Assembly: GCA_937973685.1 (NCBI GenBank) | Contig: CALJKJ010000042.1 | Span: 20,796 to 84,795 of the forward strand | Reading direction: 5' to 3' | DNA length: 64,000 nucleotides | Source: an uncultured Flavobacteriales bacterium | GTDB taxonomy: Bacteria; Bacteroidota; Bacteroidia; Flavobacteriales_D; Crocinitomicaceae | In this document: positions 45,327-54,449 of the stretch, piece after piece | Numbering within the stretch: position 1 is the stretch's first letter | Layout of the letters: the number at the start of each line of letters is the position of its first letter | Notes under the pieces: generated by a model | Seen by the model: the letters and a program-made list of their open reading frames with translations, nothing else | What the model was told of the DNA's origin: nothing | The model's database searches: none | Program-made: the position numbers and the translations under genes

Positions 45327-45353
45327 TCGAATCTCATCCTCTCTGCGAAAATC
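45327..45353 (+). repeat. attR-like repeat: copy of tRNA-Ser 3' end
   Basis: The second copy of the 27-bp repeat has 26/27 identity with 44691-44717 (T to A at position 10). Upstream sequence here does not form the rest of a tRNA, so it is a 3'-end fragment only. Confidence 0.7.
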
Positions 45354-45379
45354 CTGCTTAAATAAGCAGGATTTTTTTT
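45348..45379. terminator. Bidirectional terminator at the end of the efflux operon
   Basis: AAATCCTGCTT / AAGCAGGATTT form an 11-bp stem with a 4-nt loop, followed by T8. It overlaps the stop codon of the MFS gene and also closes the orphan gene on the plus strand. Confidence 0.88.
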
Positions 45380-46955
45380 AATGATCTGCAACAACAGAAG
45401 CTTTGGCTGTTTTTTTGTAGCGAATAAGCAATACAACAGGAATGCAAATTAAAATCAAACAACCTACCATGAAAAAACCTTGATTATAGCTGACCATCGC
45501 TTGTTGTCGGAACAAAAAACCTTCCATTGTTTTATTTGAAAGTGCCTCAGCTTCAATAGTTGAATAACCTTTAGCTATAAAATTTTGAGTCATTAATTGA
45601 ATCCTATTACTGCTCACTTCATCATACTGATTAATGTAACCCAACATACTTCCTCTAACTTCGCTGTTTTTAGCTGTTAAAAAAACATTAATCAAAGCAA
45701 TTCCAACAGATCCTCCTAATTGTCGAATCATATTAGACAATCCTACAGCTTGTGCCATATCCTTGCCTTGTAAACCAGAGACAGCCAACGATAATATTGG
45801 CGACATCATAAATGCCATACCAATTCCACGTAAAACAAAGGGAAAATAATAATCCCATTCTGTTGCATCCGGAGATGAAAATGAAAGCATCATCAAAAAG
45901 CTAAACGTCATTAAAATTCCAATAATAATAATTCGTTTTGGATTGACTCCTGCTCCTAACATTTTGCCAACCATTGGCATAGAAAACGCAGTAAAAATTG
46001 CTCCAGGAATCATGAAAACTCCTGTTTGAGTTGCAGTCCAGCCCAATGAAATTTGAACGAACAATGGAAAAATAAATACAGTACCAAACAACATTAAACC
46101 CAACAAAAAGTTCATAATTGCTCCCATTGCCATGTTATAATTAGCGTACAATCGGATATTCACTGCTGGATAATCAATACGTAATTCACGATAAATAAAA
46201 GCAATCAATCCAATAAGACCTATGATTGTCATAACAACTATTTCATGACTTTCAAACCAATCAAGTGAGGTGCCTTCTTCCAAGACATATTGTATGGAAC
46301 CAACAGCAGTAATGAGGAACAAAATACCCCACCAATCAATGCGTTTAGGCCTGACGGCACCGGGTCTGTTGGTGACATAATTGTAACTGAGAAAAGTTGC
46401 TAAAATTCCTATAGGAATGTTTACAAAAAATATCCAATGCCACGAAAAATTATCTGTAATATATCCGCCAATCGTAGGGCCAAAAGTTGGACCAAGAATA
46501 ATTCCCATTCCAAAGATGGCATTGGCAGTTGCAATTTTATTGGGAGGAAAAGCACCAATAATTATCGTTTGCGCTGTGGACAAAAGTCCCCCGCCTCCTA
46601 AACCTTGAACAAAGCGCCAGAAAACCAAACTCCACAAATTAGTAGACAAACCACACATCAATGAAGCGAAAGTAAAAATGATCACCGATGCCGTAAAATA
46701 ATTTCTTCTGCCAAAAAAATCACTTAACATACTTGTGAGTGGAATGATGATAACATTTGAAATCGCATAGGCAGTAATAACCCATGCAATTTCAGTTGTC
46801 GTTGCGCCAACATTACCCGAAATTTCGCGTAATGAAACATTGACAATAGTTGTATCTAGCAATTCAAGTAAGGCACAGCTGATAGCGGTGAGAACCAGAA
46901 TCCACTTCGTTGATCCAGTTGGATATTGAACGGGTATTGCTTGAGTTGAATCCAC
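45378..46955 (-). CDS. MFS drug efflux transporter, DHA2/EmrB family
   Basis: The 525-residue protein has about 14 membrane segments. Typical DHA2 motifs are LDTTIVNVSLREISG near residue 33, SDFFGRRNYF (motif A-like) and the motif C-like GMGIILGPTFGPTIGGYI. With the HlyD and TolC proteins encoded upstream it forms a tripartite pump that expels compounds across both membranes using proton-motive force. Its start is GTG at 46955, 3 bp after the hlyD stop. It is the last gene of tetR-tolC-hlyD-emrB. Confidence 0.93.
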   Translation of the reverse strand: MDSTQAIPVQYPTGSTKWILVLTAISCALLELLDTTIVNVSLREISGNVGATTTEIAWVITAYAISNVIIIPLTSMLSDFFGRRNYFTASVIIFTFASLMCGLSTNLWSLVFWRFVQGLGGGGLLSTAQTIIIGAFPPNKIATANAIFGMGIILGPTFGPTIGGYITDNFSWHWIFFVNIPIGILATFLSYNYVTNRPGAVRPKRIDWWGILFLITAVGSIQYVLEEGTSLDWFESHEIVVMTIIGLIGLIAFIYRELRIDYPAVNIRLYANYNMAMGAIMNFLLGLMLFGTVFIFPLFVQISLGWTATQTGVFMIPGAIFTAFSMPMVGKMLGAGVNPKRIIIIGILMTFSFLMMLSFSSPDATEWDYYFPFVLRGIGMAFMMSPILSLAVSGLQGKDMAQAVGLSNMIRQLGGSVGIALINVFLTAKNSEVRGSMLGYINQYDEVSSNRIQLMTQNFIAKGYSTIEAEALSNKTMEGFLFRQQAMVSYNQGFFMVGCLILICIPVVLLIRYKKTAKASVVADH

Positions 46956-46958
46956 GAT

Positions 46959-48053
46959 TTAATCAACTTTAACAGCTACAAACGCACTTAATCCTGGGAA
47001 CAATTTTTTTAATTGCGCCTTTGTTAACTTATCTATAGTGATTTTTACTGGAACACGTTGGACAATTTTGACAAAATTACCCGTAGCGTTATCCGGAGGT
47101 AACAATGAAAATTTCGAACCAGTAGCACCAATAAAAGAATTCAATTTACCTGTTAAATTCATGTCAGGATAAGCATCAATCTTTATGCGAACTGTTTGGC
47201 CAAGTTTCATTTTTGTTAATTGAGTTTCTTTAAAATTTGCTGCAACCCAAATTATTGAATTGTCGATAGTAGAACAAAGAGGTTGCCCCATCATAATAAA
47301 CTGACCGACTTCAACCGATCTTTTGGAAACGATACCATCACTTGGCGCTTCAATAGTTGCGTATTCAAGTTGCGTTTTAGCTAGGGTTAATTCTGCTTCT
47401 CGCTGATGAACCAATGCCTGAGCAAGTGCTACTAAAGAAACTTGGCCAGTTGCTTGTGAATGTACTCCCTCACTTTGTGCTTTAGACGCTTGTTGTTGTT
47501 TCAAAGCAGCGTCATATTGAGCTTGTGCAACTGCTAATTCTGCTGTAACACTATCAAATTCAGCTGTAGTTGCTGCTTTCAAAGCATACATGTTTTTTAT
47601 TCGTTTGTAATCTTCTTTCACTTTCAACAAGCGTGCTTTTGCTGCATTTATAGTTTCTAACGATGAAGCACTCGTGAAATTTGCAGCACTTGCATTGAAA
47701 TCACTTGCTTGTGCACTACTTTTCACAGCATTTAGATTTGCTTGAGCATTTGTTAGAGCTGCTTGAGCTTGAGCAACTCGAGTTTTTAACTCGGTATCAT
47801 CAATTGAAATGAGTAATTGACCCTTTTTTACCTGTTGGTTATCCTTAAAATGAATTGCTTGAATATATCCAGAAACACTTGAGCGAATTGGAATAATGTC
47901 CGCATCTAATTGCGCATTATCAGTCGACTCTGTCTTGCCTCTTAAGCTAATAATGAGTACAATTGACAGAATAACACCCCCAATAATGCTGAATATAATT
48001 TTCTTTTTCTTTCCATTTCCTTTTGAAACTGTTTTGTTTTCCATGTTTTCCAT
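46959..48053 (-). CDS. HlyD/EmrA family membrane fusion protein
   Basis: The 364-residue periplasmic adaptor has one N-terminal membrane anchor (about 17-36). The first half of a barrel-sandwich (lipoyl) domain is RSSVSGYIQAIHFKDNQQVKKGQ. A long Ala/Gln-rich coiled coil follows (about 85-230), then the second half IEAPSDGIVSKRSVEVGQFI and a beta-barrel domain. It links the MFS pump to the TolC-like channel. ATG 48044 is an alternative start. Confidence 0.93.
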   Translation of the reverse strand: MENMENKTVSKGNGKKKKIIFSIIGGVILSIVLIISLRGKTESTDNAQLDADIIPIRSSVSGYIQAIHFKDNQQVKKGQLLISIDDTELKTRVAQAQAALTNAQANLNAVKSSAQASDFNASAANFTSASSLETINAAKARLLKVKEDYKRIKNMYALKAATTAEFDSVTAELAVAQAQYDAALKQQQASKAQSEGVHSQATGQVSLVALAQALVHQREAELTLAKTQLEYATIEAPSDGIVSKRSVEVGQFIMMGQPLCSTIDNSIIWVAANFKETQLTKMKLGQTVRIKIDAYPDMNLTGKLNSFIGATGSKFSLLPPDNATGNFVKIVQRVPVKITIDKLTKAQLKKLFPGLSAFVAVKVD

Positions 48054-48063
48054 TGTTTAATTC

Positions 48064-49320
48064 TTAAAATTTTATAGCTCCCGAAGTTGTGTTGATTGAA
48101 GAAATTGTATTCATCAACTTTATTTCGTGGACTTTTTTAGTCAATTTTGCCTGTAATTCCGCATTCAATTGTGTCAAATAATTTGCCACTGTAATTTTTC
48201 CATTTTCCATTTGTGCAACAGCTGTTTGTGTGACCGTATGTCGTTTGGAAATTATTTGATCGTCCGTTGCTATTATTTTGGACAACGCTTCCAATTGAGG
48301 GTTTTGAGCTGTTAAATTGGCATTGACATTAAAGAGAAAAACTGATCGTTGTATTTCCAATAGATTTTTGCCCACAGCTAATTTTTTGCGCTCACGATTC
48401 AACCCATATAGAGAACTCACATTCCACCGAACTGTCAAATTTGCACTTCCAAAAAATCGTAATTGTTGATTTATAAAATTTGGGCCAGGGCGCCCGTAAT
48501 TTGCAGCGGCACCAACACTAATGCGAGGTATCGCAAAAACATTTGCTGCGTTTAACCGTGCGTTTAACATTTCTGTTTGAAGGTCAAACAAAGATAGTTC
48601 TGGCCGTTGAATTATTGTATTAGCAACAATTCCTCCTAATGGAGTTTGAGTTAATGCTGTATTATCAGAAATATTATGATCTGTAAAAAAAGATAGCGTT
48701 TGGTATAACCCAGTTAAGTTAGCTATTGATTCAATTAGTGTTTGTTTTGTTTTCAAAATTTCTGCGTCAATCTCATCAAGTGAACTAGAAAGTACCAACC
48801 CATTTTGAACGCCTGCTGACAAATTAGTTCGACGTCTTTCTAAATCAGTTTGATATAATTGCAACATTTCTACATTTTCTCTTCCTAATAATATGTTCAC
48901 ATACAGTTGATTAATACGCTCTATTAATTTGTATAATTCAATCTCTGTTTTTTGAAGTTCAATTAAACCATTTATTGATTCAACCTGATGTTGCAATTTA
49001 GTTAAACCTCCATCTACCACTAATTGATCAAATCCCAACGAAGTAACATAGGCATCGTGCGGAAAAGAAACATTCATACCAGGAAAATTAAAAGCGACAA
49101 CTTCTGTGTTATATGTTGCTTGTGCTAAAAAATTAATTTTTGGATACCAATTTTCAGATATGGCAGATTGATTGAGACTAGTTTGATTGAGTACTTCTTG
49201 ATTTTGTTGAATCAATGGATAATTTTTTTTTGCCCAACGGACGCATGAATCCAAACTTACAGAATTCTGAGCAAAAATTATACCCTGAAAAAACAGGAAG
49301 AAAAAACTAATTTTTTTCAT
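48064..49320 (-). CDS. TolC family outer-membrane efflux protein
   Basis: The 418-residue protein has a signal peptide (about 1-17, ending IIFAQ) and the two-fold repeated helical structure of TolC channels. The repeats are seen as LDSCVRWAKKNYPLIQQNQE near the N-terminus and RPELSLFDLQTEMLNARLNA near residue 238. It provides the outer-membrane exit of the pump. It lies 6 bp after the tetR stop and 10 bp before hlyD. Confidence 0.92.
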   Translation of the reverse strand: MKKISFFFLFFQGIIFAQNSVSLDSCVRWAKKNYPLIQQNQEVLNQTSLNQSAISENWYPKINFLAQATYNTEVVAFNFPGMNVSFPHDAYVTSLGFDQLVVDGGLTKLQHQVESINGLIELQKTEIELYKLIERINQLYVNILLGRENVEMLQLYQTDLERRRTNLSAGVQNGLVLSSSLDEIDAEILKTKQTLIESIANLTGLYQTLSFFTDHNISDNTALTQTPLGGIVANTIIQRPELSLFDLQTEMLNARLNAANVFAIPRISVGAAANYGRPGPNFINQQLRFFGSANLTVRWNVSSLYGLNRERKKLAVGKNLLEIQRSVFLFNVNANLTAQNPQLEALSKIIATDDQIISKRHTVTQTAVAQMENGKITVANYLTQLNAELQAKLTKKVHEIKLMNTISSINTTSGAIKF

Positions 49321-49326
49321 AATTAT

Positions 49327-49941
49327 TTATTTATTTTTTAATCGGAATGATACAAATTCTTTAACCGATTGTTTCATTTTTTCATGTTCATTATCTTCCC
49401 ATTGAACAGGACTCTTTGCTACAATGGCTTTGAAAATTGGAGCTGCCAAAAATGGGTAAATACACAGAGAATGTAAGTTCATTAAAAATACCACTGGATC
49501 AATTGGTGCAATTTGTTTCTTTGTTACCGCCTCAACTAGAGAAGAAATTAATGTCGGCCCTTTGACGGTTTTCATTCGTTCAACTTTTTCTTTGAAAACA
49601 GCTGGATCAATAGATATTTCTTTAATAATAAACATGGCCATTTGTGGGTATTCAGACAAAAAAGAAAAAATGTTATCAATATATTTAAAAATTCGCTCTT
49701 CCAAAGGCAAACTAACATCTCCAAAAACATTCATCTGTTCGAAGTATTTGGACAATGCTCCATCAAAAACAGCATCAAATAATTTCTCTTTGTTTCGAAA
49801 ATAATAATGCAATAAGGCTTTATTTATTCCAGCGGTATCCGCTATATCCTGCATGCGTGCACCATATAAACCATATTTCATAAATACAGTTTTTGCCGCT
49901 TCTAAAATACGGGCCTCCGTTCCAGAATCTTTAATTCCCAT
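49327..49941 (-). CDS. TetR/AcrR family repressor of the efflux operon
   Basis: The 204-residue protein has an N-terminal TetR helix-turn-helix (ARILEAAKTVFMKYGLYGAR, MQDIADTAGINKALLHYYF; about residues 8-52) and a helical ligand-binding C-terminus. It is the first gene of the efflux operon and lies directly behind a perfect inverted repeat at the predicted transcription start, so autorepression and drug-induced release are likely. The ligand is unknown. Confidence 0.93.
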   Translation of the reverse strand: MGIKDSGTEARILEAAKTVFMKYGLYGARMQDIADTAGINKALLHYYFRNKEKLFDAVFDGALSKYFEQMNVFGDVSLPLEERIFKYIDNIFSFLSEYPQMAMFIIKEISIDPAVFKEKVERMKTVKGPTLISSLVEAVTKKQIAPIDPVVFLMNLHSLCIYPFLAAPIFKAIVAKSPVQWEDNEHEKMKQSVKEFVSFRLKNK

Positions 49942-49954
49942 GACTTTAATTAAC

Positions 49955-49978
49955 CGGTTTAACCATTTAGTTAAACCG
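49955..49978. promoter_or_regulatory. TetR operator
   Basis: A perfect inverted repeat CGGTTTAAC-N6-GTTAAACCG, 24 bp in all, lies 13 bp upstream of the tetR ATG and directly downstream of the -7 element, covering the expected transcription start. Confidence 0.8.
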
Positions 49979-49986
49979 CAAAGTTA
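49979..49986 (-). promoter_or_regulatory. Promoter (-7 element) of tetR-tolC-hlyD-emrB
   Basis: The reverse strand reads TAACTTTG immediately next to the operator. A TTTG 17 bp upstream is somewhat close for a -33 element. Confidence 0.6.
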
Positions 49987-50088
49987 ACACAAGATTTCAA
50001 CTCACAAAAAAAAGGATGTTAATTTATTTGTTGAATACTATTTAAGCTATGCTTTTCATTATATTTACCTGCTCGTTTTTAACACATC

Positions 50089-51255
50089 ATGAATAACTTT
50101 GAAATAACTACACCGACAACACTCATTTTTGGCAAAGATCAATTAGCTCGTGTTTCGGAACAAATAAAAAAACACACCAGCGAAAAGAAAATACTCATCG
50201 TTTATGGCGGTGGTTCAATAGAACGTTCGGGATTTCTTGACAAAATCAAAGCGGAATTGTCCGAATTTGAGCTGCATTTATTTGGTGGCGTAGAAGCAAA
50301 TCCTGAGTTTACAACACTCATGAAAGCTGTTGCGTATATTCGTGAAAATGACATCCGCTTTATTTTAGCTGTTGGTGGTGGATCTGTTATTGATGGCACA
50401 AAATTCATTTCAGGAGCTGTTGGCTATGCTGGTGACCCATGGGAAGTTTTGACAATAACTGAAAAAGTATTCACCGATGCTGTGCCGTTTGGTTGTATTT
50501 TAACCATCCCTGCAACTGGTTCAGAATGCAATTCAGGAGCCGTGATCAGTCGATCTGAGTTAAAAGAAAAACGTGCGATGGGTGGCCCATTGTTCTTTCC
50601 AAAATTTGCTTTATTGGACCCTACTTTTGTAGCAACACTTCCAAAAAGACAATTGGCAAATGGTATCATCGATGCGTACACACACACCATGGAACAATAC
50701 TTAACTTTTCCAGGACAAAACAAAGTTCAAGAACGCTTTGCAGAAGGAATTTTAGCAACCTTGATTGAAATTGGTCCCGAAGTATTGGAAAATCCTACCG
50801 ATTATGAGTTAGCGGCGCATTTGATGTACGCAGCAAATCAAGCTTTAAATGGCATGCTTCGTTGCGGCGTGACAACCGACTGGGTGACGCACATGATTGG
50901 TCATGAATTAACGGCTTTACACGGCATTGATCACGCGCAAACACTTGCAATTATTGCTCCACGTTTGTACGAAAATCAATTTGAGAACAAAAAAGCAATG
51001 CTTGCTCAATACGGAAAACGTGTGTGGCAATTAACTGGTGATGATACCACAATTGCACGCGAAGCAATCCTCAAAACAGAAGCGTTTTTTCATTCGTTGG
51101 GTGTAAAAACACGCATCAGTGAATACGCTGAAAATTGCCAAGAAACACCAGCAATTATTAAACATAGATTCCAAACAAGAAATTGGGTGGCAATGGGTGA
51201 AAAACAAGCCATTACACCTGATGACGTTGAACAAATTGTTAAAAAAGCTATTTGA
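50089..51255 (+). CDS. Iron-containing alcohol dehydrogenase, YqhD-like
   Basis: The 388-residue enzyme is an NADP-dependent aldehyde reductase of the YqhD/BDH branch. It has GGGSVIDGTKF (nucleotide binding, about 96-106). The metal ligands correspond to Asp195 and His199 (IIDAYTHTMEQY), His268 (WVTHMIGHELTALHG) and His282 (GIDHAQ). It probably detoxifies reactive aldehydes from lipid peroxidation or methylglyoxal-type compounds (family knowledge). The following gene overlaps its stop by one base, so the two form an operon. Confidence 0.93.
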   Translation: MNNFEITTPTTLIFGKDQLARVSEQIKKHTSEKKILIVYGGGSIERSGFLDKIKAELSEFELHLFGGVEANPEFTTLMKAVAYIRENDIRFILAVGGGSVIDGTKFISGAVGYAGDPWEVLTITEKVFTDAVPFGCILTIPATGSECNSGAVISRSELKEKRAMGGPLFFPKFALLDPTFVATLPKRQLANGIIDAYTHTMEQYLTFPGQNKVQERFAEGILATLIEIGPEVLENPTDYELAAHLMYAANQALNGMLRCGVTTDWVTHMIGHELTALHGIDHAQTLAIIAPRLYENQFENKKAMLAQYGKRVWQLTGDDTTIAREAILKTEAFFHSLGVKTRISEYAENCQETPAIIKHRFQTRNWVAMGEKQAITPDDVEQIVKKAI

Positions 51256-52289
51256 TGGGACTTTCATCTCGATTTACCGTTCGACATGAGGCAACACCTG
51301 CCCTACTTGATTTATTAACAAAAACAACATTAGGAACAAACGGTGCTTGCTACCGTCATTTGGATACACGAACACGTATTTTGGAAGCAGACAATCCTGT
51401 ATTTGTTTCGTTGGAACGCGATGGAAAAGTGCAGGGAAATGTCACCTTTTGTCAACGTAAAGATCGGTGGTATGTTCGTTATTTCGCGTTTTCTGGACAA
51501 AAACAAGCATCCAAAAACGTAAACAGGGTTGCAAAAAGCAATTCGCGTTTGAAACAAGAAATTGCTGATTTTTACGACGAGGTTTTTGATGGACAACACG
51601 GCGAAGCTCCAGAAGCACTTTATGCATTCATCGACCCCCACAACGAACGCAGTAAATGGATGTCAGAACAATTTGGCTTTCGTACAGAAGCACAATTAAT
51701 CACGCAACCATTTAGTCGAGCAAATCCAAAAAACAATGGCAATGTTCAGCTTATCACAGATCAAGAAACAATTGATTCCGTGTTAGCTAAGATCAAAAAA
51801 ACACACGCATATTTCATAGATGACCATGCAAAAAAAGGTCCTTTTTACGGTATTTTTGATGCAAACAATGAATTAATCGCCTTCACAAAAATCACCTGCG
51901 CTAATTGGGTTATCCAACGATTACCTGGTTTTTTTGGCGGAATTTTCACCAAGTTACTTCCTTACACACCTGGTATTTGCCGTATCATTCGTCCAAAAGA
52001 ACACCGTTTTGTTGTGCCTGAATCTGTATGGGTAAAAGATGCCAATTCAAAAGTATTGTCTCAATTATTCGAAGGAATATTAGCTATAGAAAAACGCAAC
52101 ATGATGCTTTGGTGGATTGACCGACGCGAACCAATTTGGCGCGAAACTAAAAACCGCATCAATTGGGGCTTGGTTCACCGCATGACAGCTCACCCAATGG
52201 TGGATGTTGTTGTGTTGCGTAAGAATCCGTTGAAACTCGATGACTTGCGGATGAAACCAATTTTTGTCGCTGGTTGGGACATGGTTTGA
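51255..52289 (+). CDS. Unrecognised protein, possibly GNAT-like
   Basis: The 344-residue protein starts at the ATG inside TGATG, where the dehydrogenase stop overlaps by one base; the frame extends only one further codon (TTG). It has no signal peptide or membrane segment. Segments such as NPVFVSLERDGKVQGNVTFC, FYGIFDANNELIAFTKI and FEGILAIEKRNMMLWWI recall the beta-strand rhythm of tandem GNAT folds, but no acetyl-CoA loop is clear. Function is unknown. Coupling to a YqhD-like reductase is the only clue. Confidence 0.7.
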   Translation: MGLSSRFTVRHEATPALLDLLTKTTLGTNGACYRHLDTRTRILEADNPVFVSLERDGKVQGNVTFCQRKDRWYVRYFAFSGQKQASKNVNRVAKSNSRLKQEIADFYDEVFDGQHGEAPEALYAFIDPHNERSKWMSEQFGFRTEAQLITQPFSRANPKNNGNVQLITDQETIDSVLAKIKKTHAYFIDDHAKKGPFYGIFDANNELIAFTKITCANWVIQRLPGFFGGIFTKLLPYTPGICRIIRPKEHRFVVPESVWVKDANSKVLSQLFEGILAIEKRNMMLWWIDRREPIWRETKNRINWGLVHRMTAHPMVDVVVLRKNPLKLDDLRMKPIFVAGWDMV

Positions 52290-52346
52290 TTGCTGTTCTG
52301 CAATTTTTTTATCCAAATACCGTTGAACAAAATAGCTTGCTGTTTG

Positions 52347-52377
52347 TTTGAATAGCAAATCAGAAGTGCTATCTTTG
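52347..52377 (+). promoter_or_regulatory. Promoter of dxs
   Basis: TTTG (52347-52350), 19 bp, TATCTTTG (52370-52377) is a full match to the Bacteroidota consensus and ends 19 bp before the ATG at 52397. Confidence 0.85.
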
Positions 52378-52396
52378 CTTTTAAACCTTTTTGAAT

Positions 52397-54349
52397 ATGC
52401 ATCCATATAAAGCTGGACCCTTACTCGAACAAATCGAATTCCCACACGATTTGAGAGAAAAAATGTCAATTGATCAGTTACCTCAGGTAGCCGATGAATT
52501 ACGTCAGTACATTGTAGATGTTATTTCAGAAATTGGAAATTCGCACTTTGGTGCAAGCTTAGGTGTAGTTGAATTGACAGTTGCATTGCATTATGTATTC
52601 AATACACCTGACGATCAATTGGTTTGGGATGTGGGACACCAAGCTTATGGTCACAAAATATTAACGGGAAGACGATCTGTTTTCCATACAAACCGCACAA
52701 AAGGAGGGATTTCTGGTTTCCCGAAAAGAAGCGAAAGCTTGTACGATACATTTGGCGTAGGTCACTCTTCAACATCTATTTCTGCTGCGTTGGGAATGGC
52801 TGTTGCCAACCGATACAAAGGCGACAAAGAGCGTCAACACATCGCGGTTATTGGAGATGGCGCAATGACAGCTGGATTGGCGTTTGAAGGATTGAATCAT
52901 GCTGGATTTGAGAAGGATGCCAATTTATTAGTTGTTTTGAACGACAACTGCATGTCGATTGACCCAAATGTAGGCGCATTAAAAGAGTATTTAACCGATA
53001 TCACTACTTCGCATACCTACAACAAAGTCAAAGACGAAGTCTGGAAATTGTTGGGGAAAGTCAGCAAGTTTGGTCCAGATGCTCAATCGATTGTTTCCAA
53101 AATATCACATGCATTGAAGGGGTCGATTTTAAAGCAAAGCAATTTGTTTGAATCGTTCAATTTCCGTTATTTCGGTCCAGTAGATGGACACGATGTGGTT
53201 GGATTAGCGAAAGTATTGGAAGATTTAAAAGATATCCCTGGTCCAAAAATTTTACATTGCATTACGCGCAAAGGCGCAGGATATAAATTTTCTGAAGAAG
53301 GAAATCCAACAAAATGGCATGCTCCTGGTGTTTTCAATAAGGAAACAGGAGAAATTGTCAAAGTGGTTCCAAAATCGCCACAGCCGCCAAAATACCAAGA
53401 TGTATTTGGACATACGATTGTGGAGTTGGCTGAACAAAACGATAAAATCATGGGGGTTACTCCGGCCATGCCATCAGGTTGTTCCCTGAATTTAATGATG
53501 GAAGCGATGCCCGACCGCGCATTTGACGTGGGAATTGCAGAACAACATGCGGTTACTTTTTCTGCTGGTTTAGCTACGCAAGGATTGGTTCCTTTTTGTA
53601 ATATTTATTCGTCGTTTATGCAACGTGCATACGACCAAGTATTGCACGATGTTGCCTTACAAAATTTACCTGTTGTGTTTTGTTTGGACCGTGGAGGATT
53701 AGTTGGAGCAGATGGCGCAACACACCACGGCGCTTACGATTTAGCATACATGCGTTCCATTCCAAACATGGTTGTTGCGGCACCAATGAACGAAGCAGAA
53801 TTGCGCAACATGATGTTGACCGGTTCCCTACACGGAGGACCATTTTCTATCCGCTATCCTCGCGGTAATGGTGTGATGACCGAATGGAAAACACCGATGA
53901 AAGCCATTACAGTTGGGAAAGGACAAAAAGTAAGCAACGGAGAAGACATAGCACTTGTTACGATTGGTCATGTTGGAAATTTTGCACAAGAAGCAGTTCA
54001 ACTTTTAAGCGCACAAGGAATCAGCGCTGCGCATTTCGATATGCGCTTCGTAAAACCAATTGACGAAACCTTGTTACACGAAGTCTTCACAAAATTTGAC
54101 AAAGTCATTACCGTTGAAGACGGAACAATTATTGGCGGATTAGGTTCTGCAGTAATTGAATTCATGGCCGACAACAATTACCATTCACGTGTGGTACGTT
54201 TGGGTATTCCAGATGAATATGTACACCACGGAACCTCTGAAGAATTGTATGCAGACTGCGGATTTGACGCACAGGCAATTGCAGCAAAAGCAGTGGCCTT
54301 AGTTGCACGTAACACTGTGAAAAATTCAGAATCACAAGCTGCAGGGTAA
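52397..54349 (+). CDS. dxs: 1-deoxy-D-xylulose-5-phosphate synthase
   Basis: The 650-residue thiamine-diphosphate enzyme joins pyruvate and glyceraldehyde-3-phosphate in the first step of the MEP isoprenoid pathway. It has HFGASLGVVELTVALHY, WDVGHQAYGHKILTGRR, and the ThDP motif GDGAMTAGLAFEGLNHAG through NDN. The pyrimidine-domain part is VGIAEQHAVTFSAGLA, followed by the DRGGLVGADGATHHGAYD signature. The frame can be extended by two codons to a TTG, but the ATG at 52397 fits the promoter. It is a single gene. Confidence 0.97.
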   Translation: MHPYKAGPLLEQIEFPHDLREKMSIDQLPQVADELRQYIVDVISEIGNSHFGASLGVVELTVALHYVFNTPDDQLVWDVGHQAYGHKILTGRRSVFHTNRTKGGISGFPKRSESLYDTFGVGHSSTSISAALGMAVANRYKGDKERQHIAVIGDGAMTAGLAFEGLNHAGFEKDANLLVVLNDNCMSIDPNVGALKEYLTDITTSHTYNKVKDEVWKLLGKVSKFGPDAQSIVSKISHALKGSILKQSNLFESFNFRYFGPVDGHDVVGLAKVLEDLKDIPGPKILHCITRKGAGYKFSEEGNPTKWHAPGVFNKETGEIVKVVPKSPQPPKYQDVFGHTIVELAEQNDKIMGVTPAMPSGCSLNLMMEAMPDRAFDVGIAEQHAVTFSAGLATQGLVPFCNIYSSFMQRAYDQVLHDVALQNLPVVFCLDRGGLVGADGATHHGAYDLAYMRSIPNMVVAAPMNEAELRNMMLTGSLHGGPFSIRYPRGNGVMTEWKTPMKAITVGKGQKVSNGEDIALVTIGHVGNFAQEAVQLLSAQGISAAHFDMRFVKPIDETLLHEVFTKFDKVITVEDGTIIGGLGSAVIEFMADNNYHSRVVRLGIPDEYVHHGTSEELYADCGFDAQAIAAKAVALVARNTVKNSESQAAG

Positions 54350-54421
54350 CCGTTTTCTTCAAATTATCCCATTTTCTTCAAAAACAGCATCTAAACGAAG
54401 CTATTTTGACGCATTCTTTGC

Positions 54422-54429
54422 TATTTTTG
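54422..54429 (+). promoter_or_regulatory. Promoter (-7 element) of asnS
   Basis: TATTTTTG matches TAnnTTTG, 20 bp before the ATG. The -33 element is unclear. Confidence 0.55.
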
Positions 54430-54449
54430 TACTTATATAGACGAAAAAG

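Noticed and set aside
45308..45353. Second complete tRNA-Ser gene
   Set aside because: Only the 3' end matches; no acceptor 5' strand, D-arm or anticodon arm can be drawn upstream.
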